Positions 47,708 through 56,668 of a stretch of 64,000 nucleotides of DNA are shown piece by piece. This DNA comes from Streptomyces sp. CC0208. Lineage in GTDB: Bacteria > Actinomycetota > Actinomycetes > Streptomycetales > Streptomycetaceae. Location: positions 6,634,001-6,698,000 of the forward strand of contig NZ_CP031969.1 of the NCBI RefSeq assembly GCF_003443735.1. Reading direction: 5' to 3'. Under the pieces are notes generated by a model, which saw only the letters and a program-made list of their open reading frames with translations, made no database searches and was not told the origin of the DNA. The stretch's first letter is position 1; each line of letters opens with the position of its first letter. The position numbers and the translations under genes were made by a program.

Positions 47708-48598
47708 ATGGCCGCCATAGTCATCGTGCACGGCATCGGCAAGCAGTACCTCGGCCCCCACACCGTGCACGCCTCCGTCTCACCGGCGCTGCGCGACGGC
47801 GTCCGTCTCGCCGGCGGCCCGGCTCTCGACGACGAGGACATCGCCACCGCCTTCTACGGCCACCTGTTCCGGCCACCCGGCGGCGGCCGGGTCACCAAGG
47901 GCGAGCCGCTGCCGGATCCGCGCGACCCACCCGACCCGTACGAACGCGATCTTCTGCTCGCCTGGTGGACCGAGGCCGCACGGCTCGAACCGGAGCGTGT
48001 TCCGGCGCCACCCGATGCCCGCCCCGGCAAGGCACCCACCCCGTTCACCGTGCAGCGCGCGCTGTACGCGCTGACCCGCAGCCGGTTCCTCGCCCGTGCC
48101 GGGGACCGCTTTCTGCTCGGCGTACTGCGGCAGGTGCGCCGCTACCTCACCGAACCGGACCTGCGAGCCCGCATCCAGGAGGCCGTCGCCGCGGCCGTCG
48201 GCCCCGACACCCGGGTCCTGGTGGGCCACTCGCTCGGCTCCGTCATCGCCTACGAGGCACTTGCCGCGCAGCCCGCGACGCCGGTGCCGAGTCTGGTCAC
48301 GATCGGCTCACCGCTCGGCATCCCCCAGCTCGTGTTCGACCGGCTCACCCCACCACCCGCGCAGGGTCGCGGACAGTGGCCGGCCGGCGTCGACCACTGG
48401 ACCAACCTCTGTGACCGACGCGATGTCGTCGCGCTCACCAAGCGCCTGGGCCCCCTCTTCGATGCCGGCGAGCGGCGGATCCGTGACGTCCTCGTCGACA
48501 ATGGCTGGCAGGCCCATGCCCTCGAACACCACCTCACCGCGGCCGAGACGGGAGCCGCTGTCACCGCCGGACTCGCTGTGCCGGGCGAGCGCCGGTGA
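47708..48598 (+). CDS. Serine alpha/beta-hydrolase, candidate effector of a conflict system
   Basis: A 296-residue alpha/beta-hydrolase. The oxyanion segment VIVHGIGKQY (5-14) and the nucleophile elbow VGHSLGS (Ser175) are clear. Asp236/Asp239 and His274/His275 are candidates to complete the triad. No signal peptide is present, so it acts inside the cell, possibly as a lipase, esterase or NAD/lipid-cleaving effector. GGGGGAGGGG precedes ATG 47708. Its stop overlaps the start of the next gene, a caspase-STAND-propeller protein, inside a perfect tandem 10-bp duplication (48587-48606). The tight coupling suggests a joint function. The family is broad and the substrate unknown. Confidence 0.88.
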   Translation: MAAIVIVHGIGKQYLGPHTVHASVSPALRDGVRLAGGPALDDEDIATAFYGHLFRPPGGGRVTKGEPLPDPRDPPDPYERDLLLAWWTEAARLEPERVPAPPDARPGKAPTPFTVQRALYALTRSRFLARAGDRFLLGVLRQVRRYLTEPDLRARIQEAVAAAVGPDTRVLVGHSLGSVIAYEALAAQPATPVPSLVTIGSPLGIPQLVFDRLTPPPAQGRGQWPAGVDHWTNLCDRRDVVALTKRLGPLFDAGERRIRDVLVDNGWQAHALEHHLTAAETGAAVTAGLAVPGERR

Positions 48599-51500
48599 GC
48601 GCCGGTGATCGTGGTGCCCGGCACCGAGGGGCCGACGCAGATCCGCGCCTGGCCCGTCCCCTCGGCGAACCGGCAGCGGTTCGCCGGCTCGTCGTGGTCG
48701 GCGGCACTTCCGCGTACGACCACCAGGAGCACCTGCCCGGCGTGTCCGGCGACCTCGACACCGTCTCCGAAGTCTTCCGGACCCTCGGCTATATCGAGGC
48801 GCACCGCTTCCACGACGCCGGAACCGACTCCTTCCGCCGCGGATTGTCCGACTGGGCCGCCGCCGAGGCCCGCACGGACGACGCCCTCGTCCTCTACTAC
48901 ACCGGCCACGGCGACCGCGACCACCACCGGCACTACGTGCTGTGCCGCGACAGCGACCCCACGCGGCTCGGCGGCACCGCCCTCGCCACCGAGGATCTCG
49001 TCCGCATCGTCACCGAGAGCGGCGTCGAGCGCCTGCTGCTCATCGTCGACACCTGCTACGCCGGACAGGGCGGCGTGGACGCGGCGCGCACCGTCGCCGA
49101 CGAGCTCGGGGCCGCGCTCACCAGTACCCGCGCCGCTGATGAGGGTCGGCTCACCGCCTTCTCCGTCATCGCCGCCGCGCGCACGGGAGAAGCCGCCGAG
49201 GACGGCGCGTTCGCCCGCGCGCTGCGGTCAGCCGTGGACGACCTCACCCTCGGCGGCCACCGTCAGCGCAAGCTGTACCTCGAACAGGTCGTCGACCGCG
49301 TCAACGACGACCTCGCCGTCGACGGCCCCTTCCAGCACGCCGCCTGGGGCACCCTGCCCAGCGGTGAGGGATTCCCCTTCTTCCCCAACCCGCGCTACGC
49401 CCCCGGCATCCCGGCGGGTATCGACCTCGACGAACAGCGCACCTGGAACAGCCGCGAAGGACGCCGCCGTCGTACCGAACTCCTCAGCCACTTCGACCCC
49501 AGGGGCCGCGGCGCGGACGCCCTCGGCGGCACAGGCTCCTACTTCACCGGCCGGGTCAAGGCATGTGCCGAACTCACCGCCTGGCTGACCGCCACCGGCT
49601 CCGACGGCCGCCGGTCCGTCGTGGTGACCGGCAGCGGCGGCGTCGGCAAGTCCGCGCTGATCGGCCGCCTCGTCCTCGACGCCCGCGCGGCCGGGACCTC
49701 GCTCACCGCCATCCACGCCCGGCACAAGCTCTTGGAGGAAATCACCTCGGGCATCGCCGACGCCGCCGGCATCGCCCCGGGGGACCCGGCGACGCAGCGC
49801 CCGGATCTGCTGCTGGAGGCCCTCGCCACCCGCCGGGCCCCACTGCGCATCGCGGTGGACGCGCTCGACGAGGCGGGCACGGCCGGCAGCACCGACGCCG
49901 AGCCGGAGCGCATCGCCGCACACCTGCTGCGGCCTCTCTCCGAACTCCCGCACGTCCACATCCTGATCGGCACCCGACCCCGCGCCGTCCCCGCCCTCGG
50001 CCCCGGCTTCCACCGGCTCGACCTCGACGATCCCCAGTGGACACACGCCGGCGACGTCCGCGCGTACGCCACCCAGCTCCTGCTTGCTCCCGATGGCCCC
50101 GGCAGCACCAGCCCCTACCGGCACGAGACCGCAGACCCGGTGGCCGACGCGATCGAAGCCCGCGCCGGTGGGAACTACCTCGTAGCCCGGCTCGCGGCCC
50201 GGTCCCTCGCCCAACACCCCCGCACCCTCGACACCACCGTCCCCGGCTGGCAGGACCAACTGCCCGAACTCATCACCGAGGCACCCCGGCCGACCGGACC
50301 CGCCTTCCGCTGGGCGCTGCGGCAGCAGTTCGAGGAGCAGGAGCTGCGCGGGCGGCGACTGCTCACCGCGCTCGCCCTGGCCGAGGGCACCGGCCTGCCG
50401 GCCGGCGACGCCTGGTGCGCCATCGCCTCCGCCCTCACCGGCGACCCGGTCGGCCCGCGCGACCTGGACTGGATTCTGCGCAGCGGCGGCTCCCACATCG
50501 TGGAGGACGTGGACCCGCACGGCCGCTCCGTGTACCGCCTCTACCACGAGACATTCGCCGACGAACTGCGCGACGGCCTCCCGGCGGACCTGCTGGGGCG
50601 TATCGCCCAGGCCCTGACGCTCCTCGTCCCGCCCAAAGCCGACGGAACCGGCCCTGACTGGGCCGCTGCCGACCCCTACCTGCGCGAGCACCTGCCGAGT
50701 CATGCCTCGGTCGGCGGCGTACTGGACGATCTGGTGACGGATCCGTTGTTCCTCGTCGCCGTCGACCCGGCCGTACTGCGGCGCACCCTGCCCGGCCTGC
50801 GACAGCCGCGGGCCCGGGCCGTTCGCGACAGTTACGAGCGCATCGCGCCGCACCTCAAGGCGGAGACAGACGTCGGCGCCAGGGCGGCGCTGCTGCGGCT
50901 GACGGCCCTGGAGATGGGGGACCGGCTGCTCGCGGACGCCACCTCGGTGCGGGTCCCGGACCAGCCGTGGACGGCAGATTGGGCGTATGTACCGAGCCCG
51001 CCGTACCCGTACCGGTCACTGGGGCGGTTTCCGTCAGGGGGTTGGCCGCACGCTCTGGTCGAGTGCGACGGGCGTCGGATCCTGCTCCTCGGCGAGAAGG
51101 GGCGCATCACCTGTTGGGACACCGAGACGTGCGAGCCGCTCGGCGAACTGGAACTGCCGGAGCCGGCCGGGGAGACCTGGCGGTCGCCGGCGGACATCGA
51201 GGAGATCGCCACCTGCCCCGGCGGCTGGGCCCTTCTCAAGGGGCCAGGCGGCCCGTTGCATCGCCTTCAGGTCTGGGACGTCGCCCGGCGCCGGCCCTGG
51301 GGCACCACGGTCGGGGTGCGTGCCGAGAGCGTTGCCCTGTTGGCCGATGACGACACCCTGGTCGCCGGCGCACTGGACAGCGACGGCCACGTACGGCTCC
51401 TGGACATGCGCACCGGGCAGGAGCTGTGCCGACTGACGCCCCGGCGCGTGGGGGGCGGCCTGGTGCTGGACCAGCGTCTCGTCATGGAGCCCCGTGACGG

Positions 51501-53097
51501 CGTGATCACGGTCGCCGCGGTGCGTTCCGGATACACCGCGGACGAAGGGCGGGAGGTCCACCGTTGGACCGTGGACCCACGGAACGGCTGGCGGACGCTG
51601 GACAGCGTGAGCCGCTCGCTGAGCTCCGGTCATGTGCAGGACGTCCTGCTCCACGAGGGGCGCGTGGTCGTCGCCACGTCGCACGTCCGGTTCGACTCCT
51701 CCAGAACACGCACGGACGCCGTCACGGACCACGGAGCCGGGATCGAGGAGTGGACCTGCGTGTCCGACGGCCGGGTCGTGACGCACGGCGGCGAGTTCCT
51801 GTTGCCGACGGGCAACGGCCTGATCCGGATGACCGTGCACATGAACGGCGTCGAGATGGTCGATGCCGTCGGGCGCCGCACCGTACTCCTGCACGCCGAC
51901 CTCCCGGGCATGCCGCGCATGGTGGCCGCGGTCACCGCGGCCGACGAAGTCCTGCTGGCCATGGGCGAGTTCCTGGACTCCGCGGTATCCCTGTGGGCCG
52001 TACCGCTCGGCGGCACCACAACCGCGGACGCCGAACCGCGGCGGTTCTCCGCTCTGTTCGGCACGCGGCTGAGCCAGGGGCGGGTGGCGGGGCGGGAAGT
52101 GGTGGCCCTCGCCGACGGCGCGGGTGTGCGCTGCCTGGACACCGCGACCGGAGACCTCGTGGCCTGGCAGGGCAAGAGACACTCCCGCACCGCCTGGGGT
52201 GCACACGGTCAGCCCGTGCTGGTCTCCGGCGTCCACGAGCCTCATCCCGGCCTGCGCCCCCTGCAGATGCTCGGCCGGCCCCGGCGGCACCTGATGCTCC
52301 GGGACGCCCCGCCGGGCGACCTCCGCTGGCTGGAGCCGGTGACCTGGCGGGACCACGCCGCCGTGCTGGGCGTCTTCGGCACGCGGGTCGCCGTCTGGAC
52401 CCAGAACGGACGCCGCCTGTGCGAGGTGGCCCTGCCCGCCGAGCCGAGGACGGTCACCTGCCGCGTCGTCGCCGACCGCCTCTACGTCGCCTGTTACGTC
52501 TACGACCACGGCCTCAGCGTCGTCGAACTGCCTGACGGGAACACGGTCTTCCACCTCGCCGACAGCCCCGATGTATCGGTCACAGTCTCCGGCGCCCACA
52601 ATCGGCAGCCGGGCGCCATCGCCCTCGACGAATGGAGCGGTGAACCCGTCGTCGGGTACACGAGCCTCGGTCAGGGCATCAAGGTGCACGACGTCCTCTC
52701 CGGCTCCGAGATCTGGTCGTACCACGAGAAGGTCTCGCCCTCCTCCCTGTACCTGCACCACATGGGCGGTCGCCGGGTGGTTGTCACCGTCGACTACCAC
52801 AACACCCTCCGGCTCCTTGACCTCGACGCCGGCACCGAGGCCGCGCGTATCCCGGTGGACGGCAGGATCCAGGCGGTGACCCCGCTCGCCGACGAACGCG
52901 TCGCCGTCCTCACCTCGACCGGCCTCTATACCCTCCGCTTCCCGACGTTCAGCCCCGACGCAGCCGGGCTGTCGTGTGCCGGGTCGGTTCCGCCGCCGCG
53001 GGATCTTCCGGCCACGGATGCTTCGGGTACCTCCCACGCAGTTCTGCCCGCACTGCTCGGTAGCCGTCCCCCCAGAAGGAGGCGAGGTCGCCCGTGA
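48595..53097 (+). CDS. Caspase-like peptidase / STAND (NACHT-like) NTPase / beta-propeller protein
   Basis: A 1500-residue NLR-like protein. Residues 30-260 form a caspase (C14) domain with His105 in YYTGHGD and Cys154 in IVDTCYAGQGG. Residues about 312-560 are a STAND NTPase: SYFTGR entry, Walker A TGSGGVGKS (345-353), Walker B IAVDALDEA, and a sensor-like HILIGTRPR. A helical region follows to about 760. From there to about 1460 repeated blades occur (GRITCWDTETCEPLGEL, HVRLLDMRTGQELCRL, IKVHDVLSGSEIW, LRLLDLDAGTE), a WD40/PQQ-like propeller as sensor. GTG 48595 overlaps the hydrolase stop. The last 50 residues overlap hrpB antisense and look non-native. Defence or signalling role is inferred. 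Confidence 0.92.
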   Translation: MSAGDRGARHRGADADPRLARPLGEPAAVRRLVVVGGTSAYDHQEHLPGVSGDLDTVSEVFRTLGYIEAHRFHDAGTDSFRRGLSDWAAAEARTDDALVLYYTGHGDRDHHRHYVLCRDSDPTRLGGTALATEDLVRIVTESGVERLLLIVDTCYAGQGGVDAARTVADELGAALTSTRAADEGRLTAFSVIAAARTGEAAEDGAFARALRSAVDDLTLGGHRQRKLYLEQVVDRVNDDLAVDGPFQHAAWGTLPSGEGFPFFPNPRYAPGIPAGIDLDEQRTWNSREGRRRRTELLSHFDPRGRGADALGGTGSYFTGRVKACAELTAWLTATGSDGRRSVVVTGSGGVGKSALIGRLVLDARAAGTSLTAIHARHKLLEEITSGIADAAGIAPGDPATQRPDLLLEALATRRAPLRIAVDALDEAGTAGSTDAEPERIAAHLLRPLSELPHVHILIGTRPRAVPALGPGFHRLDLDDPQWTHAGDVRAYATQLLLAPDGPGSTSPYRHETADPVADAIEARAGGNYLVARLAARSLAQHPRTLDTTVPGWQDQLPELITEAPRPTGPAFRWALRQQFEEQELRGRRLLTALALAEGTGLPAGDAWCAIASALTGDPVGPRDLDWILRSGGSHIVEDVDPHGRSVYRLYHETFADELRDGLPADLLGRIAQALTLLVPPKADGTGPDWAAADPYLREHLPSHASVGGVLDDLVTDPLFLVAVDPAVLRRTLPGLRQPRARAVRDSYERIAPHLKAETDVGARAALLRLTALEMGDRLLADATSVRVPDQPWTADWAYVPSPPYPYRSLGRFPSGGWPHALVECDGRRILLLGEKGRITCWDTETCEPLGELELPEPAGETWRSPADIEEIATCPGGWALLKGPGGPLHRLQVWDVARRRPWGTTVGVRAESVALLADDDTLVAGALDSDGHVRLLDMRTGQELCRLTPRRVGGGLVLDQRLVMEPRDGVITVAAVRSGYTADEGREVHRWTVDPRNGWRTLDSVSRSLSSGHVQDVLLHEGRVVVATSHVRFDSSRTRTDAVTDHGAGIEEWTCVSDGRVVTHGGEFLLPTGNGLIRMTVHMNGVEMVDAVGRRTVLLHADLPGMPRMVAAVTAADEVLLAMGEFLDSAVSLWAVPLGGTTTADAEPRRFSALFGTRLSQGRVAGREVVALADGAGVRCLDTATGDLVAWQGKRHSRTAWGAHGQPVLVSGVHEPHPGLRPLQMLGRPRRHLMLRDAPPGDLRWLEPVTWRDHAAVLGVFGTRVAVWTQNGRRLCEVALPAEPRTVTCRVVADRLYVACYVYDHGLSVVELPDGNTVFHLADSPDVSVTVSGAHNRQPGAIALDEWSGEPVVGYTSLGQGIKVHDVLSGSEIWSYHEKVSPSSLYLHHMGGRRVVVTVDYHNTLRLLDLDAGTEAARIPVDGRIQAVTPLADERVAVLTSTGLYTLRFPTFSPDAAGLSCAGSVPPPRDLPATDASGTSHAVLPALLGSRPPRRRRGRP

Positions 53098-55426
53098 CAG
53101 CCGCCGGGCGCCCGGCGGGGGACAGGAGATGGACCAGGAGGGGCACGCCCGCGATCCGGGGTGACTCCTGCAGCCCGAACATCTCCTGCAACTTCACCGC
53201 GAGGACGGGCTGTTCGGGGGTGCCGTAGTCGATCCGGACCCGGGACCCGCTCGGTACGGCGATCCGCTCCGGCGCCAGCTCGTCCAGCCGATTGGCCTCG
53301 CCGGAGGCCCAGGGCAGAAGCCTTCGCAGCGCCTGCCCGGCGTCGATGCGCGCCAGGTCGGCCCGTCGGCGGGCGCGGCTCAGCTCGGGCTCCAGCCATT
53401 CGTCCACGCGCGCGTGGAGCGCGTCCTCGCAGACGTCGGGCCACGGGTCGCCGAGGTGGTGGCGCAGGAACGCCAGCCGCTGCCGCAGGACGTCCGCGTC
53501 GGGCGTCCACCGCAGCAGCCGTAGCCCTTCCTGGCGGAGCCCTTCGAGGAGGGCCTCGCGTACGAGGACGGGGTCGGCGTCCCTCAGCGGCCGGACCGCG
53601 AGCTCGATCGCCCCGAGCCGCTCCACCCGCCGGGCCACGACGTCCCCGTCCGCCCAGTGCACCTCCTGGCCCTCGGAGTACAGGGACGCGGCCGCCGACC
53701 GGGCGGTGTCCTCGTCGATCACGGCGGCGAGCTGCACCCGCGCGTGCCCCTTTCCGACGGGCCGGTCCGCCACGGCCACGGCGAGCCAGGGCGAGCCCCG
53801 CAGCGGCGAGCCGTCGGAGAGTTCGGCGCGGGTGCCGGAGGCCATGAGATAGGAGCCCGAGTCGGCCCTGGCGACCCGTTCGGGGAAGGCGAGCGCGGCG
53901 ACGAGACCATCGTTCCCCGCGGCCGGCTCCGTGAACTCCGCGGAGGCGGAGCGCAGTCGCCGCACCTCCGACCGCCACCGTGCCGCGTAGGCGTCACCAC
54001 CCCGCCGAGCGGTCCGCACGGCGGCCGCCAGGTCGTCGCCGTACTCCCGCGGCGGCTCCTCCGACAGCAGCGCGACCGCCTCGGCGCCCGCACCCGAGGT
54101 GTCCAGGAGTGCCCGGCCCAGCCGGGGATGCAGGCCCAGCCGGGCCAGCCGCGCACCCCGCGCGGTCGCCCGGCCGTCCGCGTCCACCGCCCCCACGGCC
54201 GTCAGCACGTCCCGCGCGGCCGCCATCGCCCCGCCCGGCGGCGGATCCAGCAGGGCGAGGCCGGACGCGTCCGGATCGCCCCAGCAGGCCACCTGCAGCG
54301 CGAACGCCGTCAGGTCGGCCACCTTGATCTCCGGCGACGGGAAACGCGGCAGCCGGGCGTCCTCGGCCTCCGCCCAGCACCGGTACACCGCACCCGGCGC
54401 CTCCCGCCCGGCCCGCCCCGCCCGCTGCCGCCCGGCGGCCTGCGAGGCCCGCACGGTCGCCAGCGCGCTCAGTCCGCGCGCGTGGTCGACGCGCGGCTCC
54501 CGCGCGAGCCCCGAGTCGACGACCACGCGCACCCCCGGCACGGTCAGGGACGACTCGGCCACCGCGGTCGCCAGCACCACCCGGCGCCGCTCCCCGCCCG
54601 CCAGCACCGCGTCCTGCACGGCCGCCGGCGCCCGCCCGTGCACCTGGAGCACCTCCACGCCACCGAGGCCGCCCAACTGCCCGGCCACGCGCGCGATCTC
54701 GCCCACGCCCGGCAGGAAGCACAGCACGTCCCCGTCCCGCTCGGACAGCGCGCGCCGTACGACCGACGCCACGTGCGCGAGCAGCGCGGGATCGACCCGC
54801 ATGCCGTGCGGCGGGCGCACGGGACGCGCCGGCGGCGCCCACACGACCTCCACCGGATGCGAGACACCCTCCGCCTCGACGACGGGCGCGTCGCCCAGCA
54901 ACCGCGCCCACCCCTGCGCGTCGGTCGTCGCGGACGCGGCCACCAGGCGCAGCTCCGGCCGCAGCGTCTGCCGCACGTCCCACAGGAAGGCCGCCGTGGT
55001 GTCCGCGTCCAGATGCCGCTCGTGGCACTCGTCGAGCACCACCACGTCCACGCCCGTCAGCTCCTGGTCGCGCTGGAGCCGCTGGAGCAGCACCCCCGTG
55101 GTGACGACCTCCACGCGCGTGTGCCGTCCGACCACCCGCTCGCCGCGCACGGAGTAGCCGACGCTCTCCCCGACCTTCTCGCCCAGCAGCCACGCCATCC
55201 GCCGGGCCGCCGCGCGGGCGGCGATACGGCGGGGTTCGGCGACGACGACCTTCCGCGCGGGTGCGCCGGAATCCAGCAGACCCGCGAGCACCAGCGGGAC
55301 GAGGGTCGTCTTGCCGGTGCCGGGCGGGGCGACGAGGACGGCCGTGCCGTGGCTTTCCAGGGCGTCGCCCAGCGCGGACAGGGCGCCGCGTACGGGAAGG
55401 GCGTCGAGGGCGTCGTAACGGATCAC
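52949..55426 (-). CDS. hrpB: ATP-dependent helicase HrpB
   Basis: An 825-residue DEAH-box helicase. Motif I is APPGTGKTTLVPL near residue 35, motif II DECHE near 133, motif III SATT, and motif VI is in QRAGRAGR. The HrpB-specific C-terminal domain is complete to RAELRGRYPKHPWPEDP. It is widespread in bacteria with a poorly defined RNA role. GTG 55426 is the start. The 3' end overlaps 149 bp of the convergent NLR-like gene. The HrpB C-terminus looks normal, so the overlap comes from the other gene. Confidence 0.95.
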   Translation of the reverse strand: MIRYDALDALPVRGALSALGDALESHGTAVLVAPPGTGKTTLVPLVLAGLLDSGAPARKVVVAEPRRIAARAAARRMAWLLGEKVGESVGYSVRGERVVGRHTRVEVVTTGVLLQRLQRDQELTGVDVVVLDECHERHLDADTTAAFLWDVRQTLRPELRLVAASATTDAQGWARLLGDAPVVEAEGVSHPVEVVWAPPARPVRPPHGMRVDPALLAHVASVVRRALSERDGDVLCFLPGVGEIARVAGQLGGLGGVEVLQVHGRAPAAVQDAVLAGGERRRVVLATAVAESSLTVPGVRVVVDSGLAREPRVDHARGLSALATVRASQAAGRQRAGRAGREAPGAVYRCWAEAEDARLPRFPSPEIKVADLTAFALQVACWGDPDASGLALLDPPPGGAMAAARDVLTAVGAVDADGRATARGARLARLGLHPRLGRALLDTSGAGAEAVALLSEEPPREYGDDLAAAVRTARRGGDAYAARWRSEVRRLRSASAEFTEPAAGNDGLVAALAFPERVARADSGSYLMASGTRAELSDGSPLRGSPWLAVAVADRPVGKGHARVQLAAVIDEDTARSAAASLYSEGQEVHWADGDVVARRVERLGAIELAVRPLRDADPVLVREALLEGLRQEGLRLLRWTPDADVLRQRLAFLRHHLGDPWPDVCEDALHARVDEWLEPELSRARRRADLARIDAGQALRRLLPWASGEANRLDELAPERIAVPSGSRVRIDYGTPEQPVLAVKLQEMFGLQESPRIAGVPLLVHLLSPAGRPAAVTGDLASFWGDGYRAVRAELRGRYPKHPWPEDPAAAEPTRHTTARLRRG

Positions 55427-55457
55427 GCCCCCAGTGTCGTACGACTGCCCAGACGCC

Positions 55458-56294
55458 TCAGTCGCGTTCGCACACGAAGATCGCGGTCCCGGGGATCAGA
55501 TTCCCGCGCAACGGGGACCAGCCGCCCCACTCCGAGGTGTTCCAGACCGGCCACTCCGGCTCCACCAGGTCGACCAGGCGGAAGCCGCCGGCGACCACGT
55601 CACGGACCCGGTCGCCGATGGTGCGGTGGTGCTCGACGTAGACCGCGCGGCCCTCCTCGTCCTGTTCGACGTAGGGCGTGCGGTCGAAGTAGGAGGCGGA
55701 GACGGACAGGCCCTCGGGGCCGGGCTCGTCCGGGAAGGCCCAGCGGATGGGGTGCGTGACGGAGAAGACGAACCGGCCGCCCGGGCGCAGGACGCGGCGC
55801 ACCTCCTTCAGGACCAGGACCGGCTCGGCGACGAAGGGCAGCGCGCCGTACGCCGAGCAGGCCAGGTCGAAGGAGCCGTCCGCGAACGGCAGCACGCCCG
55901 CGTCGGCGCACACCAGGGGGAAGGACGTACCGATGCGCAGGGCGTGCTGGAGCTGGCGGTGCGAGATGTCGAGGGCGACCGGGCGGGCACCCTGTGCGGC
56001 CAGCCAGCGCGCGCACTGGGCGGCGCCGGCGCCGATCTCCAGGACGTCCTTGCCCTTGAGGTCCTCGGGCGGGCCCAGCAGCTCGGCCTCCACCTCGTCG
56101 AGGCCCTCGGGGCACCATACGAAGCGGTCGTCGCCGAGGAACGTGCCGTGCTCGACCTGGTACTCGTCCGCGTTGCGGTCCCACCAGCCACGGTTGGCGC
56201 GGGCGCTCTCCGTGACGTCCGCGTCACGGCGGGTGGCCTGCGAGTCGGCGTCCGGGCCGGACTCCTGCGGGTGTGATGCGGGCTCTTGGATGAT
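55458..56294 (-). CDS. SAM-dependent methyltransferase without a canonical start codon
   Basis: A class I methyltransferase with motif I VLEIGAGAAQCARWLA, motif II (PVALDIS) and post-motif ADAGVLPFADGSFDLACSA. The first standard in-frame start is GTG 56093 (211 residues). However, the frame is clearly coding further upstream (ANRGWWDRNADEYQVEHGTF, FVWCPEGLDEVEAEL), a segment conserved in actinobacterial relatives, and contains no ATG, GTG, TTG or CTG. At 56294-56289 two ATC codons follow GAGGGAG and precede CAAGAGCCC. The natural start is probably one of these, or an ATG mutated to ATC. From there it would be 278 residues. Substrate is unknown. Confidence 0.82.
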   Translation of the reverse strand: MIQEPASHPQESGPDADSQATRRDADVTESARANRGWWDRNADEYQVEHGTFLGDDRFVWCPEGLDEVEAELLGPPEDLKGKDVLEIGAGAAQCARWLAAQGARPVALDISHRQLQHALRIGTSFPLVCADAGVLPFADGSFDLACSAYGALPFVAEPVLVLKEVRRVLRPGGRFVFSVTHPIRWAFPDEPGPEGLSVSASYFDRTPYVEQDEEGRAVYVEHHRTIGDRVRDVVAGGFRLVDLVEPEWPVWNTSEWGGWSPLRGNLIPGTAIFVCERD

Positions 56295-56442
56295 CGGCTC
56301 CCTCGTATTAGTCTGCGGGCTCTTCCGTCCAACCCGTCGCGACGGCCGTCATAAATGGGGCGCCGTCACGCGCGCGTGGCCTCGTGAGACAGGTTTTGTG
56401 CCGGGTATGCGGCGATCCGCCCCGGGTGTGCGCCTTCGCGCA

Positions 56443-56471
56443 TTGACCCTGTCCGGCTGCCCCCGTATGCT
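56443..56471 (+). promoter_or_regulatory. Vegetative (HrdB-type) promoter of rpsA
   Basis: TTGACC (56443-56448) and TATGCT (56466-56471) are separated by 17 bp, a near-consensus housekeeping promoter. Transcription from about 56478 would give a leader of about 190 nt before rpsA. The leader region 56478-56668 contains no open gene, and I see no known riboswitch in it. Confidence 0.75.
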
Positions 56472-56668
56472 ACAAGTTGCGCTGCGGGCCTGCGCTCCTC
56501 AGACGTAGCAGGCTGCGCTCGCATCTGTTGTATGTCCCCTCGGTTGTCGAGGCGCCACCAGTGGTTTTGTGTGGCGCTTCCTTGGCTGTCCGGCTTCTTC
56601 AGAGCGAAACAGGCTCCCGGCGTAAGCAGTACCTACGACTCACTGTCCGTACCGGAGCCCTTTCCCAC

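Noticed and set aside
48605..49588. A 327-residue frame starting at the second GTG of the 10-bp duplication
   Set aside because: It is Ser/Pro/Ala low complexity and lacks the caspase motifs seen in the frame from 48595.
55355..55759. Plus-strand frames opposite hrpB and the methyltransferase
   Set aside because: Basic low-complexity shadows of the real minus-strand genes.
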